Below are positions 18,388 to 28,790 of a DNA stretch of 64,000 nucleotides, piece after piece. This DNA comes from Companilactobacillus nantensis DSM 16982 (GTDB lineage Bacteria > Bacillota > Bacilli > Lactobacillales > Lactobacillaceae), in NCBI RefSeq assembly GCF_001435815.1, contig NZ_AZFV01000003.1, positions 1 through 64,000 of the forward strand. The letters are read 5' to 3'. The position numbers and the translations under genes were made by a program. Each line of letters starts with the position of its first letter. The stretch's first letter is position 1. The notes beneath the pieces were generated by a model. That model saw only the letters and a program-made list of their open reading frames with translations, was not told the DNA's origin and ran no database searches.

Positions 18388-19077
18388 ATGAAAATTGGTG
18401 TAATCGTTCCAATGGAAGAAGAAATTAAATTAATGAAGGAATCACTAACTGATGTCAAAGAAGAATCAGTTGCTGGTGTTGAATTTACGATTGGTAAATA
18501 TAAAAACCATCATGTCTATCTAGCTCAAAGTGGTATCGGTAAAGTTCAAGCTGGTATTACAGCTGCTTTGATCAATGATCGTTATCAACCAGATTTCGTT
18601 GTTAATACAGGTTCAGCTGGTGGAATTGGCACTGGTTTACATATCGGTGATGTTGTTATTTCTGATAAAATGGCTTATCACGATGTTGATGCAACAGGTT
18701 TTGGTTACAAGATTGGTCAACTTCCACAACAAGAGCTTTATTTCAACGCTGATCCTACATATGTTAAGAAAATTTCTGACGCTGCCAAACGTACAGGATT
18801 AACTGCACGTGTCGGTTTAATTGTGACCGGAGACCAATTCGTTGACTCTAGTGAAAAAATTGCTACAATTAAAAAGTCGTTCCCAGATGCTTTAGCAGCT
18901 GAAATGGAAGGTGCAGCTGTGGCTCAGACATGTGCACAATTCCATACACCATTTGTTGTTATTCGTTCAATGAGTGATGTGGGAGACGAAGATGCTAGCG
19001 TCAATTTTGACGATTTTGTTTTACAAGCCGGACGCAAATCAGTAACTATGTTGCTGAACTTTTTAGACCAAGAATAG
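18388..19077 (+). CDS. mtnN: 5'-methylthioadenosine/S-adenosylhomocysteine nucleosidase
   Basis: Cleaves adenine from MTA and SAH, part of methyl-cycle recycling that supplies the AI-2 precursor. 229 residues, typical. Motifs are NTGSAGGIG, the GDQFV loop and AEMEGAAVAQ, the catalytic/ribose-binding region, then RSMSDVGDEDA. AGGGGTAAAG precedes the ATG. Confidence 0.95.
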   Translation: MKIGVIVPMEEEIKLMKESLTDVKEESVAGVEFTIGKYKNHHVYLAQSGIGKVQAGITAALINDRYQPDFVVNTGSAGGIGTGLHIGDVVISDKMAYHDVDATGFGYKIGQLPQQELYFNADPTYVKKISDAAKRTGLTARVGLIVTGDQFVDSSEKIATIKKSFPDALAAEMEGAAVAQTCAQFHTPFVVIRSMSDVGDEDASVNFDDFVLQAGRKSVTMLLNFLDQE

Positions 19078-19089
19078 AGGGGATTTATT

Positions 19090-20238
19090 GTGGCATTTAT
19101 TTATTTAGATAATGCTGCCACCACACCGATGGCTACACCTGTAGTCGATGTGATTCATGACCAGATGGCAAATAATTTTGGTAACGCATCTGCTACCAAT
19201 TATTTTGGTCGTCAGGCACGAAAAGTCTTAGACGAAAGTCGCCATACGATTGCTCAAAGTATTAACGCTAAAGACTCTGAAATTGTCTTTACCAGTGGTG
19301 GTACTGAAAGTGATAATACAGCGATTATCGAAACAGCATTATCTAGACAAAAATTAGGTAAACATATCATTACAACTGCTATTGAGCACGAGGCTATCCT
19401 CAAACCTTTAGCATATCTTGAATCATTAGGTTTTGAAGTAACTTATTTGAAACCAAATGAACGTGGTGAAGTGACTGCCGAACAAGTTAAAAATGCCCTT
19501 AGAGACGATACCATTTTAGTATCGATCATGTATGGCAATAACGAGGTCGGCTCCATGAATCCTATCAAGGAAATTGGGGAAGTTCTAGAAGATCATCAAG
19601 CATTTTTCCACACAGATGCCGTTCAAGCATTTGGAATGGAAGATATTGATGTCAAAAAAGAACACATTGATATGTTATCGACATCAGCTCATAAAATTAA
19701 TGGGCCTAAATTTATCGGTTTTCTTTATATCAATGATGCAATTTCGATTCCATCATTCATTAAAGGAGGCGACCAAGAAACCAAACGACGTGCTGGAACT
19801 GAAAATGTCCCTGCCATCGCTGGGTTTGCTAAAGCCGTCGAACTGATTACTCCGGAAGAAAAACAAGCTAGACAAGTTAGATATTTTGGATTTAAACAAA
19901 CAATTCAAAATATCCTAAAAGAAAATAATATAAAATTTGCTATCAATGGACCAACTGATGCACATGCTTTGAATCATGTAATGAATTTGTATTTGCCAGG
20001 AGTTGATCGTGGTGTCTTGTTAACTAGGTTAGACTTGGAAGGTTTTGCTATCTCCGGTGGTTCCGCATGTACTGCTGGTAGTTTGGAACCTTCACACGTA
20101 TTAATTGCCATGTATGGCGAAGATAGTCCACGTGTTCAAGATTCAGTTAGAATTAGTTTTGGTAAAGATAACACTGAAGCAGAAGTTGTTAAGTTTACCA
20201 ACAAATTGATTGAAATCGTTTCCGACTTGACTAATTAG
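19090..20238 (+). CDS. Cysteine desulfurase (NifS/IscS family)
   Basis: PLP enzyme that removes sulfur from cysteine; 382 residues. The PLP lysine is Lys202 in SAHKINGPK, and the persulfide Cys is Cys327 in SGGSACTAGSLEPSHVL. The long active-site loop suits an IscS-like (class I) enzyme. The downstream mnmA, needing sulfur for tRNA 2-thiouridine, suggests it donates to MnmA, as in other lactobacilli. Start GTG 19090 follows AGAGGGGAT. Confidence 0.93.
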   Translation: MAFIYLDNAATTPMATPVVDVIHDQMANNFGNASATNYFGRQARKVLDESRHTIAQSINAKDSEIVFTSGGTESDNTAIIETALSRQKLGKHIITTAIEHEAILKPLAYLESLGFEVTYLKPNERGEVTAEQVKNALRDDTILVSIMYGNNEVGSMNPIKEIGEVLEDHQAFFHTDAVQAFGMEDIDVKKEHIDMLSTSAHKINGPKFIGFLYINDAISIPSFIKGGDQETKRRAGTENVPAIAGFAKAVELITPEEKQARQVRYFGFKQTIQNILKENNIKFAINGPTDAHALNHVMNLYLPGVDRGVLLTRLDLEGFAISGGSACTAGSLEPSHVLIAMYGEDSPRVQDSVRISFGKDNTEAEVVKFTNKLIEIVSDLTN

Positions 20239-20292
20239 CGAATTTTATTCAAACTTATAATTAAGATAAAATTTTTGTAAGGGATGAATAAA

Positions 20293-20628
20293 ATGGATAA
20301 ACGACAAGCTCAAGTTCAAGGGGATCAAGAAGTTTATAAATTGGACCCTGAAGTAAAGAAATATTCACTAATGGATGCAGGATTCATGGAATCAAATAAA
20401 GGAAGTTTTCGTTTGGTACACCCTATCAACGGATCGTCTCCATACGAAGCTCGCTATTATTTGCGTGCAACTGTTGACAAAGATTTAGATAGTTTAAAAT
20501 TAGCAATTACTGATAAGTCAGGATTGCACAATATCAATATGTTCAAAGTAAAGGACACTGAAGCTGAAGTAAGTGATTACCGATACTTAATGAACTTTTT
20601 AAAAGAAAAAAACGTATTAGTTAAATAA
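20293..20628 (+). CDS. DUF1831 family protein
   Basis: 111 residues from ATG 20293. An ATG nine bases earlier abuts the Shine-Dalgarno sequence GTAAGGG, so the later start is better. DUF1831 proteins are small cytoplasmic proteins usually encoded next to the NifS-like desulfurase in lactobacilli, as here. The biochemical role is unknown; involvement with sulfur transfer is only inferred from neighbourhood. Confidence 0.8.
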   Translation: MDKRQAQVQGDQEVYKLDPEVKKYSLMDAGFMESNKGSFRLVHPINGSSPYEARYYLRATVDKDLDSLKLAITDKSGLHNINMFKVKDTEAEVSDYRYLMNFLKEKNVLVK

Positions 20629-20655
20629 ATGGATTTTTCTTAATTTTGGTTAGTT

Positions 20656-20842
20656 GCCGCCACTGGTTGCAACAAATGTTGCCGCTGTGGGGACCGACTT
20701 GAGCCAAAGTGCGGTCTCAAGTCTCGATTTTGAACTTCGCAAAGTACGCGAATTTCAAAACTCGTCCCGTGGTGTAATGGCTAAAGCCATAACGCCACCT
20801 TCACTGCAGTCAACATTTCTTGCAACCAGTGGCTAGTATATT
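20656..20842 (+). repeat. Structured repeat, copy C
   Basis: Complete copy between DUF1831 and mnmA. The outer arms 20660-20681 and 20811-20832 pair at 21 of 22 positions, with one C-C mismatch. The inner stems are GACTTGAG/CTCAAGTC (loop longer than in copies D-F), TTTTGAA..TTCGC/GCGAA..TTCAAAA and GTGGTGTAATGGC/GCCATAACGCCAC. A 60-codon open frame across it is not a gene. The rest of the 320-bp gap (20843-20948) holds only AT-rich sequence. Confidence 0.9.
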
Positions 20843-20939
20843 CGTTACTTTTTGTGCGATATAACTGTAAACAAAATATTGGATGAATTTAATATTTGTT
20901 TTTGTGGTGTACCGAATATAAGAAAGGTCCAATAAATGA

Positions 20940-22067
<1,128 letters not shown>

Positions 22068-22200
22068 AGAGAGCGCAACAAGGGCGTTCAGCTCCCGAGC
22101 ATTTTCGTAACTTGATGAATTGCACGCGGTACTTTGCGGGCGATTTATCAAGTTATGAAAAGCGGAAGGAGTTGCCCTTGTGTAGCTCGTTTTAGAGCCG
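22068..22200. repeat. Long hairpin element, second family
   Basis: Directly after the mnmA stop is a 130-bp palindromic block. Outer arms 22071-22085 and 22174-22188 (GAGC..ACAAGGGC / GCCCTTGT..GCTC) match at 12 of 15 positions. Inner arms 22100-22116 and 22147-22162 (TTTTCGTAACTTGAT / ATCAAGTTATGAAAA) pair almost fully. It is GC-richer than its surroundings. Its sequence is unrelated to the 180-bp repeat. One copy only is seen in this window. Confidence 0.6.
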
Positions 22201-22231
22201 CTGCAGTAATATGGTTTAAAACACAAAAAAT

Positions 22232-22290
22232 AAAGGGTTCAACTAAAACTACCGCAAGTTAACAATGCGAGTTTTAGCTGAATCCTTTTT
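22232..22290 (+). terminator. Terminator downstream of mnmA
   Basis: AAGGGTTCAACTAAAACT pairs with AGTTTTAGCTGAATCCTT, followed by a T-run. The interval to 22409 holds only AT-rich sequence before the next gene. Confidence 0.85.
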
Positions 22291-22409
22291 ATTTATATAC
22301 ATCTATCCCCCAAAACCAAACAATTTCAGTAAACTCCCTCCCAAACTTGAAAAATCCCATCAAAAAATCCATAATTATACTTAACTAACTTGGTAAGGTG
22401 AGAGAAAAA

Positions 22410-23060
22410 ATGGAATTATATTTTGTCAGACATGGAAAGACCGAATGGAACTTAGAAGGAAAGTATCAAGGTGGACATGGTGATTCACCATTATTGCCTG
22501 AAAGTTTGCATGATATCAGTCTGTTGGCAAAAAGACTTCAAGCTACAGAGATCGACCACATGTATGCAAGTCCATTACCCCGTGCTAAAACTACTGCAGA
22601 AACATTGATCAAAGATTTGAAACGTCAGATTCCATTGACGATTGTCCGTGATTTACGTGAATTTGACTTAGGTATTATGGAAGGTCGTAAATTTTCTGAG
22701 TTGGAACAAGAAATTCCTGAAGTTATTTATGCTTTTCGCAATCAACCAGCTGATTATGATTATGATTTGATCAGGGGAGAATCATTTGAAAGAGTAGCTG
22801 AACGGACAACGAAAGCTGTTAAAAAAATTGTTGCTGAAAACCATGAACAAGGTAACGTTGTCATTGTCAGTCATGGAGCTGCTTTAGTTACGATGATTCA
22901 ATCGCTTTTGGGAACAAGAGTGGCTGATATTCGTAAAAACGGGGGACTCTCGAATACTAGTTTGACGCATCTACGCTATGAAGATGGTGAGTTTAGACTT
23001 ATTAAATGGAATGAAACAGGGTATCTGAACAAGAAGTTAGAGAGCTCAGATACTATTTGA
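22410..23060 (+). CDS. Histidine phosphatase family protein
   Basis: Phosphoglycerate-mutase-like phosphatase of 216 residues. The catalytic RHG motif is at the N-terminus (FVRHGKTEWN), with the second histidine in VSHGAALVT. The start ATG 22410 follows AAGGTGAG; a GTG 12 bases earlier overlaps that ribosome site. The substrate cannot be told from sequence. It is followed by TPR and recD2 genes. Confidence 0.88.
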   Translation: MELYFVRHGKTEWNLEGKYQGGHGDSPLLPESLHDISLLAKRLQATEIDHMYASPLPRAKTTAETLIKDLKRQIPLTIVRDLREFDLGIMEGRKFSELEQEIPEVIYAFRNQPADYDYDLIRGESFERVAERTTKAVKKIVAENHEQGNVVIVSHGAALVTMIQSLLGTRVADIRKNGGLSNTSLTHLRYEDGEFRLIKWNETGYLNKKLESSDTI

Positions 23061-23067
23061 GGTATTT

Positions 23068-23733
23068 ATGAACAAGCAAGCAGAACAATTATTTAATCAA
23101 GGTGACAAGGAACAGGCAATTAAATTAGTCGTAGCCGATTTGAATAAAAATCCCAAACAGTTGCCGGAAATATTGCAATTATCAACTTATTTAGTGCAGG
23201 CTGGCGATTTGGAACAAGCTGAAGAGTTATTGGCTCGTTCGCTAGAGATGTTTAAGGATAATCAAGACCTACTTTACAATTTAGGTAACGTCTATTATTT
23301 AGCTGATAAATTTGATAAAGCTAATACTATTTTTCAAAACTTAATCAATGACGATTATGCGTTTGAAGCTTATTTCATGATGGCTAAAACACTTGATCAA
23401 CAAGGTAAGAGACAAATGGCTATTATGTATGCTTTGACGGCGGTTGAAAAATCACCTAAAGATTTACAAGCCAATGAGCTATTAGCTGATTTATTGCTTG
23501 CTAACGGCAATTTCCAAGAGTCCTTAGGATTTTACCAGACTGCTAATAAAATCAAGCCACAGGCGAAGTATTACTTCAATATGGGCTTGTGTGCGATGAA
23601 CTTACATCAAGATTATCAAAATTACTTAGATCAAGCCAAAAAACTCGATGAAAAGTATTATTTAAAAAATGAAAAGAAATTAGCTGAATTACAAGAATTT
23701 ATTAAACAAGGAGATAGCGATGACAGAAAGTAA
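23068..23733 (+). CDS. Tetratricopeptide repeat protein
   Basis: 221 residues of helical repeats; TPR-like units are visible from the start (AEQLFNQGDKEQAIKL, GDLEQAEELLARSLEM, LYNLGNVYYLADKFDKANTIF). No signal peptide, so cytoplasmic. It ends 14 bases inside recD2; a TPR gene immediately before recD2 is common in lactobacilli. Partner proteins are unknown. Confidence 0.85.
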   Translation: MNKQAEQLFNQGDKEQAIKLVVADLNKNPKQLPEILQLSTYLVQAGDLEQAEELLARSLEMFKDNQDLLYNLGNVYYLADKFDKANTIFQNLINDDYAFEAYFMMAKTLDQQGKRQMAIMYALTAVEKSPKDLQANELLADLLLANGNFQESLGFYQTANKIKPQAKYYFNMGLCAMNLHQDYQNYLDQAKKLDEKYYLKNEKKLAELQEFIKQGDSDDRK

Positions 23734-26119
23734 CGAGAAACCATATTTCTTGGGTACTGTCAAAGCCATCTTTTTTGAAAATCCCGAAAACCTCTATAAA
23801 ATTTTTACAATTAAAGTTAAGAAGACCAATACTGATTGGGATGCTGGCGATATTGTAGTTACTGGTAGCTTTGGTGAAATTGCCGAAGAAGAGGAGTACA
23901 AATTTGAAGGCGAGATTGTTGACCATCCGAAATATGGAAAACAGTTTAAAGCTGTAACGTACAAGCGTAGTCGTCCCAATGGCCGTAAACAGTTAATCAC
24001 CTTTTTCTCTAGTGATGAATTTCCCGGTATTGGTAAGAAAAAGGCTGAGAAAATTGTTGATGAATTGGGCGAGGATGCGATTGATAAGATTCTTCAAGAT
24101 CCACACGCCTTGGATTTTCTAAAACTTGGTGAAGAGAAGACTCAAGCAATTGTTGAACAAATTTCTAGTAATCATCAGACCGAACAAGTTTTGTATCAAT
24201 TGAATAACTATGGCTTTGGACCAACATTGAGTGCCCGAGTTTTTCAAAAATATGGTGTACAGACGCTTGATAAAATGACCGAAGATCCCTATCAATTAGT
24301 GATTGATGTTAAGGGTGTTGGTTTCAAACGTGCAGATGAATTAGCAAAACGTTTGGGTATTACCGGTGACGATCCAAGACGAATTAAGGGTGCTTTGATT
24401 CAGATGGTCACATCACTGGTGAATGAAACAGGTGATACTTTTGTTGATGGTCAGGAACTTATTCGTCGTGTCAGTGGCGTTTTACGTGCTGGTTCAACTG
24501 ATAATTTACAAGAAAAGTTAGTTGATGGCTTACGTAATTTGGTTAAAGACGGAGTTCTTCTAGTTGAAGATGGCAATGTCTATGAAAAAGACTTATCAGA
24601 CAGTGAGTGGTCAATTGCCCAATCAATGAAGATGATTACGGACACATTCAAGGGTGTCTCTTGGAAAAAACGGGCGATGAAGACTGAATTGAAGCAAATT
24701 GAGTCTGATTTCAAAGTTAAATATGATAAATCACAGGAACAAGCGATTGAGCAATCTTTAACAGCACCGATTTTTCTATTAACCGGTGGTCCTGGTACTG
24801 GTAAGACGACTATCATCAATGCGATTGTAGCGGCCTATGCCAAGTTAAATGACATGCCCCTTGATCCAGGGTCTGATGACTATGCAATTGCCTTAGCGGC
24901 ACCAACAGGACGTGCAGCTAAGCATATGGGTGAATCAACAGGTTTGCCAGCAATGACGATCCATCGTTTGTTAGGATTAACTGGTACAGAAGATGATGAA
25001 TTTGCGGAACCAAGCTTAGATTGTAAACTGTTGATTATTGATGAAATGTCAATGGTTGATACAAAGCTATTTAAAATATTGATTTCAGCTGTCCAGCCTG
25101 GTACTCAAGTCGTGCTTGTAGGTGACCGTGATCAGTTGCCATCAGTTGGACCAGGTCAAGTTTTCGCTGATTTAATCAATAGTGACGCTTTCCCGACGAT
25201 GATGTTGAAAAATATTCACAGACAAGATGAAGATTCCACGATTATTCAATTGGCCCATGATATTAACGAAGGTACGATTGTTGACGGCATTTTCGAAAAT
25301 CGATCTGATCGTAGTTTTATTAATTGTACAAGTCGGGATGTCCCTAATGTTTTGTCACAAATTATTAGTAAATCAGGTGAACGTGGTTTTGATATTGCTG
25401 ATGTTCAAGTTTTAGCACCGATGTATCGCGGAACCGCTGGAATCGATAATTTAAATTTTGTGATTCAAAATGTCGTCAATCCGATGACACCCAAGCGTAA
25501 AGAAGTTTCGATGGGAAACATTAAGTATCGGATTAAAGATAAGGTTGTGTATTTGGTCAACACGCCGGAAGATAATGTTTTCAACGGTGAGATAGGTCAA
25601 ATTGTCGGAATTATTTTGGCTAAAGAGAATACCGATAAAGTTGACAAATTAGTCATCGATTTTGATGGAAATGAAGTAACGTTGGACCGGAAAGATTGGC
25701 TCAACATTACGTTGGCTTATTGTACGTCGATTCATAAATCACAAGGTTCTGAATTTGAAATGGTTATTTTGCCATTGGTTAATGAAGAATCACGAATGTT
25801 ACGTCGTAATTTGTTGTATACAGCGGTGACACGTGCTAAACGTTTGTTGATTATGGTTGGTGACCGGAGTGCTTTTGAGCGTTCAATTAGAGATCAATCG
25901 AGTGAACGTCAGACAACTTTAAAGGAACGTATTTTTACGACTTTTAAGATTAAACAACCTAAGACTGACGACGAGACGGCAGAAGTTGAACCTGAAGAGA
26001 CTGAGCCAAAGGATTACCGTTTGACACTGGACATGGTTATGAATAATGCTATTAATCCGATGATTGGGATGGATGGGGTTATTCCAAGTGACTTTATGAA
26101 AGAAGATAAAGCGGTTTAA
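23720..26119 (+). CDS. recD2: RecD2-type DNA helicase
   Basis: Superfamily 1B 5'-3' helicase acting in DNA repair independently of RecBC. 799 residues. The N-terminal part has an OB-like domain and helix-hairpin-helix repeats (FPGIGKKKAEKIVDELG, VKGVGFKRADELAKRLG). Motor motifs include Walker A GGPGTGKTT with Lys362, LLIIDEMSMVD, GDRDQLPSVGPG and TSIHKSQGSEF. The C-terminal 50 residues are acidic. Translation start overlaps the TPR gene. Confidence 0.94.
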   Translation: MTESNEKPYFLGTVKAIFFENPENLYKIFTIKVKKTNTDWDAGDIVVTGSFGEIAEEEEYKFEGEIVDHPKYGKQFKAVTYKRSRPNGRKQLITFFSSDEFPGIGKKKAEKIVDELGEDAIDKILQDPHALDFLKLGEEKTQAIVEQISSNHQTEQVLYQLNNYGFGPTLSARVFQKYGVQTLDKMTEDPYQLVIDVKGVGFKRADELAKRLGITGDDPRRIKGALIQMVTSLVNETGDTFVDGQELIRRVSGVLRAGSTDNLQEKLVDGLRNLVKDGVLLVEDGNVYEKDLSDSEWSIAQSMKMITDTFKGVSWKKRAMKTELKQIESDFKVKYDKSQEQAIEQSLTAPIFLLTGGPGTGKTTIINAIVAAYAKLNDMPLDPGSDDYAIALAAPTGRAAKHMGESTGLPAMTIHRLLGLTGTEDDEFAEPSLDCKLLIIDEMSMVDTKLFKILISAVQPGTQVVLVGDRDQLPSVGPGQVFADLINSDAFPTMMLKNIHRQDEDSTIIQLAHDINEGTIVDGIFENRSDRSFINCTSRDVPNVLSQIISKSGERGFDIADVQVLAPMYRGTAGIDNLNFVIQNVVNPMTPKRKEVSMGNIKYRIKDKVVYLVNTPEDNVFNGEIGQIVGIILAKENTDKVDKLVIDFDGNEVTLDRKDWLNITLAYCTSIHKSQGSEFEMVILPLVNEESRMLRRNLLYTAVTRAKRLLIMVGDRSAFERSIRDQSSERQTTLKERIFTTFKIKQPKTDDETAEVEPEETEPKDYRLTLDMVMNNAINPMIGMDGVIPSDFMKEDKAV

Positions 26120-26139
26120 AAGAAAATTATGTGTGAACA

Positions 26140-26171
26140 AAGAAGTACGTTGTCGTGACGTGCTTCTTTTT
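26140..26171 (+). terminator. Terminator of the recD2 operon
   Basis: AAGAAGTACGT pairs with ACGTGCTTCTT (one G-U) around a 7-base loop, then TTT. Confidence 0.85.
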
Positions 26172-26236
26172 AGTTGCTAATAATAATTTTTGGAGTATTA
26201 TTTTAATGCTATTAAAAATTATAAGGAAAATGAATT

Positions 26237-26770
26237 ATGCAAAATCTTAGTTATACTAATATTGTTTTAGCAATATTAATCTTGTATGTAGTCATTAAAC
26301 GTCAGTTGGAACCAAGAACTGTTAAATTTAAGCCGGAGTTTTTCATTGTCGTTATTTTATTTGGAATTGCTTCAATTGGTGACGCTGTAAATAAACAACA
26401 TCTTAATCTTGCTCAGAACAAAATTATTATTTTTGGAATCCTTAGCTTGATTAGTGCAGCAGTTTTTGCGGCATTGCGAGCTTTGTCATATAAGTTTTGG
26501 CTTGATGATGATAAATTAGTCATGCGCGAAGGAAATTGGTTAACGATTGTCTGGTGGATTATTGGTATTGGAATGCACGTAGCAGTTGATCGAATTTGGA
26601 CTGGAAGTTCAGTAACATTGTTATTGTATTTAGGGGTAACTTTGTTAATCCAGCGTGGGATTGTTTGGTACCGAGCTTCATCGAAATATCCTCAAGAAAT
26701 ATCAGCTAATGTCGCGGCACAACAGAAGGATAGAAATAGACATAATAGACGTCAAGAACGTCGTAGATAG
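26237..26770 (+). CDS. Membrane protein of unknown function
   Basis: 177 residues with four or five hydrophobic segments (N-terminal YTNIVLAILILYVVIKRQ, then about 35-55, 65-85, 100-115 and 120-140) and a basic C-terminal tail (QQKDRNRHNRRQERRR). AAGGAAAATGAATT precedes the ATG. No recognised family. It stands alone between the recD2 terminator and an ArsR regulator. The sequence 26771-26932 holds no gene I can support. Confidence 0.65.
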   Translation: MQNLSYTNIVLAILILYVVIKRQLEPRTVKFKPEFFIVVILFGIASIGDAVNKQHLNLAQNKIIIFGILSLISAAVFAALRALSYKFWLDDDKLVMREGNWLTIVWWIIGIGMHVAVDRIWTGSSVTLLLYLGVTLLIQRGIVWYRASSKYPQEISANVAAQQKDRNRHNRRQERRR

Positions 26771-26885
26771 CAATAAATTTTATATTGCTGTGATAATTAT
26801 ATTTATTCTGTTAATAATATTAAATTTGTTCGATAAGCAGAAATCAGTTGTTGGAAACAAATAAATTTCAAATGTGATTTTGCTT

Positions 26886-26915
26886 TTCAAAATACTTGAT
26901 TGATTGGTTCAAAAT
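26886..26915 (+). promoter_or_regulatory. Candidate operator half-sites before the ArsR gene
   Basis: TTCAAAATACTTGA (26886-26899) and TTCAAAAT (26908-26915) match the arm of the perfect palindrome at 27287-27308 in front of the MFS gene. The same regulator probably binds both places. Confidence 0.45.
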
Positions 26916-26932
26916 CTAGTAGTATAGGCGAT

Positions 26933-27214
26933 ATGAAGAATGTAGAGAAAATAAATCAAATTGCCGTATTTAAGGCTTTAGCTGATCCAGTGCGCTTGGA
27001 AATAGTTGAATATTTGAAACAGACTAATCATGAGGTTACTTGTGGAGAGGTTGGTAAAGCCATTGATATTAGTAAAACTTCTGGATCGTATCATTTTAAA
27101 CTATTACAAGAGGCTGGCCTAATAAATGCTCGCAAGGAAGCTCGTGAGAAGTACGTCAGTCTAAATCAGAAAACATTTAATAATTATGTTACTAATTTTT
27201 ATAAAAATATTTAA
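26933..27214 (+). CDS. ArsR-family transcriptional regulator
   Basis: 93-residue winged-helix protein starting MKNVEKINQIAVFKALADP. The ADPVRLEIVEYL core and recognition region (VGKAIDISKTSGSYHFKLLQEAGLI) are typical of ArsR/SmtB regulators. No Cys-rich metal site is seen; the only Cys is in TCGEVG, so the inducer is unlikely to be sensed by the usual ELCVCDL motif. It is followed by an MFS transporter gene with an operator in between. Confidence 0.82.
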   Translation: MKNVEKINQIAVFKALADPVRLEIVEYLKQTNHEVTCGEVGKAIDISKTSGSYHFKLLQEAGLINARKEAREKYVSLNQKTFNNYVTNFYKNI

Positions 27215-27237
27215 GAGTGGATATTTCCACTCTTTTT
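27213..27237 (+). terminator. Terminator of the ArsR gene
   Basis: AAGAGTGG and CCACTCTT form a perfect 8-bp stem followed by T-run. Confidence 0.85.
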
Positions 27238-27286
27238 GTTTGTTCTTTTTTGCTTGTCAGATAATTTTACGCATGTTAATTTTAGA

Positions 27287-27308
27287 TAGTTCAAAATATT
27301 TTGAACTA
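27287..27308. promoter_or_regulatory. 22-bp perfect palindrome upstream of the MFS gene
   Basis: TAGTTCAAAAT followed immediately by its exact reverse complement ATTTTGAACTA. It lies 34 bp before the transporter start. Half-sites occur before the ArsR gene, so this is the probable operator. Confidence 0.7.
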
Positions 27309-27342
27309 TTTTGGGACAAAAATAAAAGACTGGGGAACAAGA

Positions 27343-28710
27343 ATGACAAAGAGACAAACTAATTCAAGCTGGATTTTGGTTTTAACGTCATTGGGATTTT
27401 TTATGGCGATGATGGATTCAATGATCGTGACGACTGCTTCAACTGCGATTCGTAATGATTTTCATATCTCGGTTGCAACTTTGCAATGGGCAATGAATGC
27501 TTATAACATTACAGTTGCTGCTGTTTTGTTAGTGGGGGTCTCCTTTGGTGAACGTTTTGGTCGTCGAAAAATTTATAACTTAGGGATGCTTATTTTTACA
27601 ATTGGTTCAATTCTTTGTGCATTATCCAATGACATTACTTTCTTAGTATTTGCACGTGTTATTGAAGGTATTGGGGCTTCGGTAATAACACCAATGTCGA
27701 TGGCAATTTTGACTAATTCGTTACCAACTTCAGAACGGGGCAAAGCCTTGGGCATTTGGAGTGGAATTGGTGGTTTAGCGCTAATTGTCGGACCGTCCTT
27801 AGGTGGATTCATCGTAGCTAAATTGACATGGCAGTGGATATTTTGGATTAACGTTCCGATTGGAGTTATTGCAATTCTATTATCAATCAAAATATTGCCA
27901 GAAAGTTTCGGTAATAGTGATAAGGTCGGGTTGATTGATTCACTGTTAGTTATAATTGCATCAACCTGCATTATTTGGTCTTTGTCAGCCCTAACCAATA
28001 TTAAGTCACTTGTATTGCCAATTGGTGTTGGTATTTCGGGACTATTGGCTTTGATTTGGTTCATTTTACGTCAGAAATCGGAAGAACAACCGATGATACC
28101 GTTGAAATATTTCAAGTCGATACCTTTTACAGGTGGTAACGTTGCAACGTTTTTACTGTATGGATCGATGTATGGAGTAGTTTTCTTTCTACCTCAATTT
28201 TTACAAGTGGTTGGTCGGACTGATTCGTTAACAGTTGGACTGGAGATACTGCCGTGGACTGGAACTTTAGTACTGGTAGCACCGTTTGCTGGAGTGGCAG
28301 TTGATAAGTATGGTGAAAAATTGATTGCTACATTGGGTCTGATTTTTCAAGGAATAGGCTATATTTTAATTATGATATTAGTGAATGATCACAGTTCATA
28401 TGCAAAGATTATTATTCCATTAGCAATTGCTGGTGTTGGTTTATCAATGGCGGGACCCGCACTTCAAAAAGTTGTTTTAGGATCAGTTGCCAAAACTGAA
28501 ATCGGTAAAGCTTCGGGAATTTACAATGTCTTTCGTTTATTAGGTGGAGCGGTCGGAACAACTATTTCGGTAATTGTCTTTTATCAATTTGGTGGAATGG
28601 GTAGTTTAGCCTTGTTTACGAGTGGTTTTCGAGCGGTGATGTTAAGTGCAGGTCTGATATCAATTTTAGGAGTGATTTTTTCATTTCGGTTTACAAAATC
28701 AACTGATTAA
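27343..28710 (+). CDS. MFS drug-efflux type transporter (DHA2 family)
   Basis: 455 residues with about 14 membrane helices. DHA2 features include MMDSMIVTTASTAIRNDF in helix 1, GERFGRRKIYNLGM in the first cytoplasmic loop, and GPSLGGFIVAKLTWQWIFWINVPIG (motif C region). Probable proton-coupled multidrug exporter in the plasma membrane; the substrate is unknown. ATG 27343 follows GGGGAACAAG. Control by the neighbouring ArsR regulator is inferred from the shared palindrome. Confidence 0.87.
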   Translation: MTKRQTNSSWILVLTSLGFFMAMMDSMIVTTASTAIRNDFHISVATLQWAMNAYNITVAAVLLVGVSFGERFGRRKIYNLGMLIFTIGSILCALSNDITFLVFARVIEGIGASVITPMSMAILTNSLPTSERGKALGIWSGIGGLALIVGPSLGGFIVAKLTWQWIFWINVPIGVIAILLSIKILPESFGNSDKVGLIDSLLVIIASTCIIWSLSALTNIKSLVLPIGVGISGLLALIWFILRQKSEEQPMIPLKYFKSIPFTGGNVATFLLYGSMYGVVFFLPQFLQVVGRTDSLTVGLEILPWTGTLVLVAPFAGVAVDKYGEKLIATLGLIFQGIGYILIMILVNDHSSYAKIIIPLAIAGVGLSMAGPALQKVVLGSVAKTEIGKASGIYNVFRLLGGAVGTTISVIVFYQFGGMGSLALFTSGFRAVMLSAGLISILGVIFSFRFTKSTD

Positions 28711-28790
28711 AGTGGCTTGAAATTCATTTTTCTAATAAAATTAATGCAACAGAATTAATTAATGTGTATCAAAGGTTAAGGATACTGACG

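Noticed and set aside
26764-26864. Hydrophobic tail IIIFILLIILNLFDKQKS after the 177-residue membrane protein
   Set aside because: Membrane-like but has no start codon with a ribosome site; it could be the frame-shifted end of an upstream gene, but evidence is too thin.
27573-28064. 163-codon minus-strand open frame
   Set aside because: Antisense to the DHA2 transporter, without start signals.
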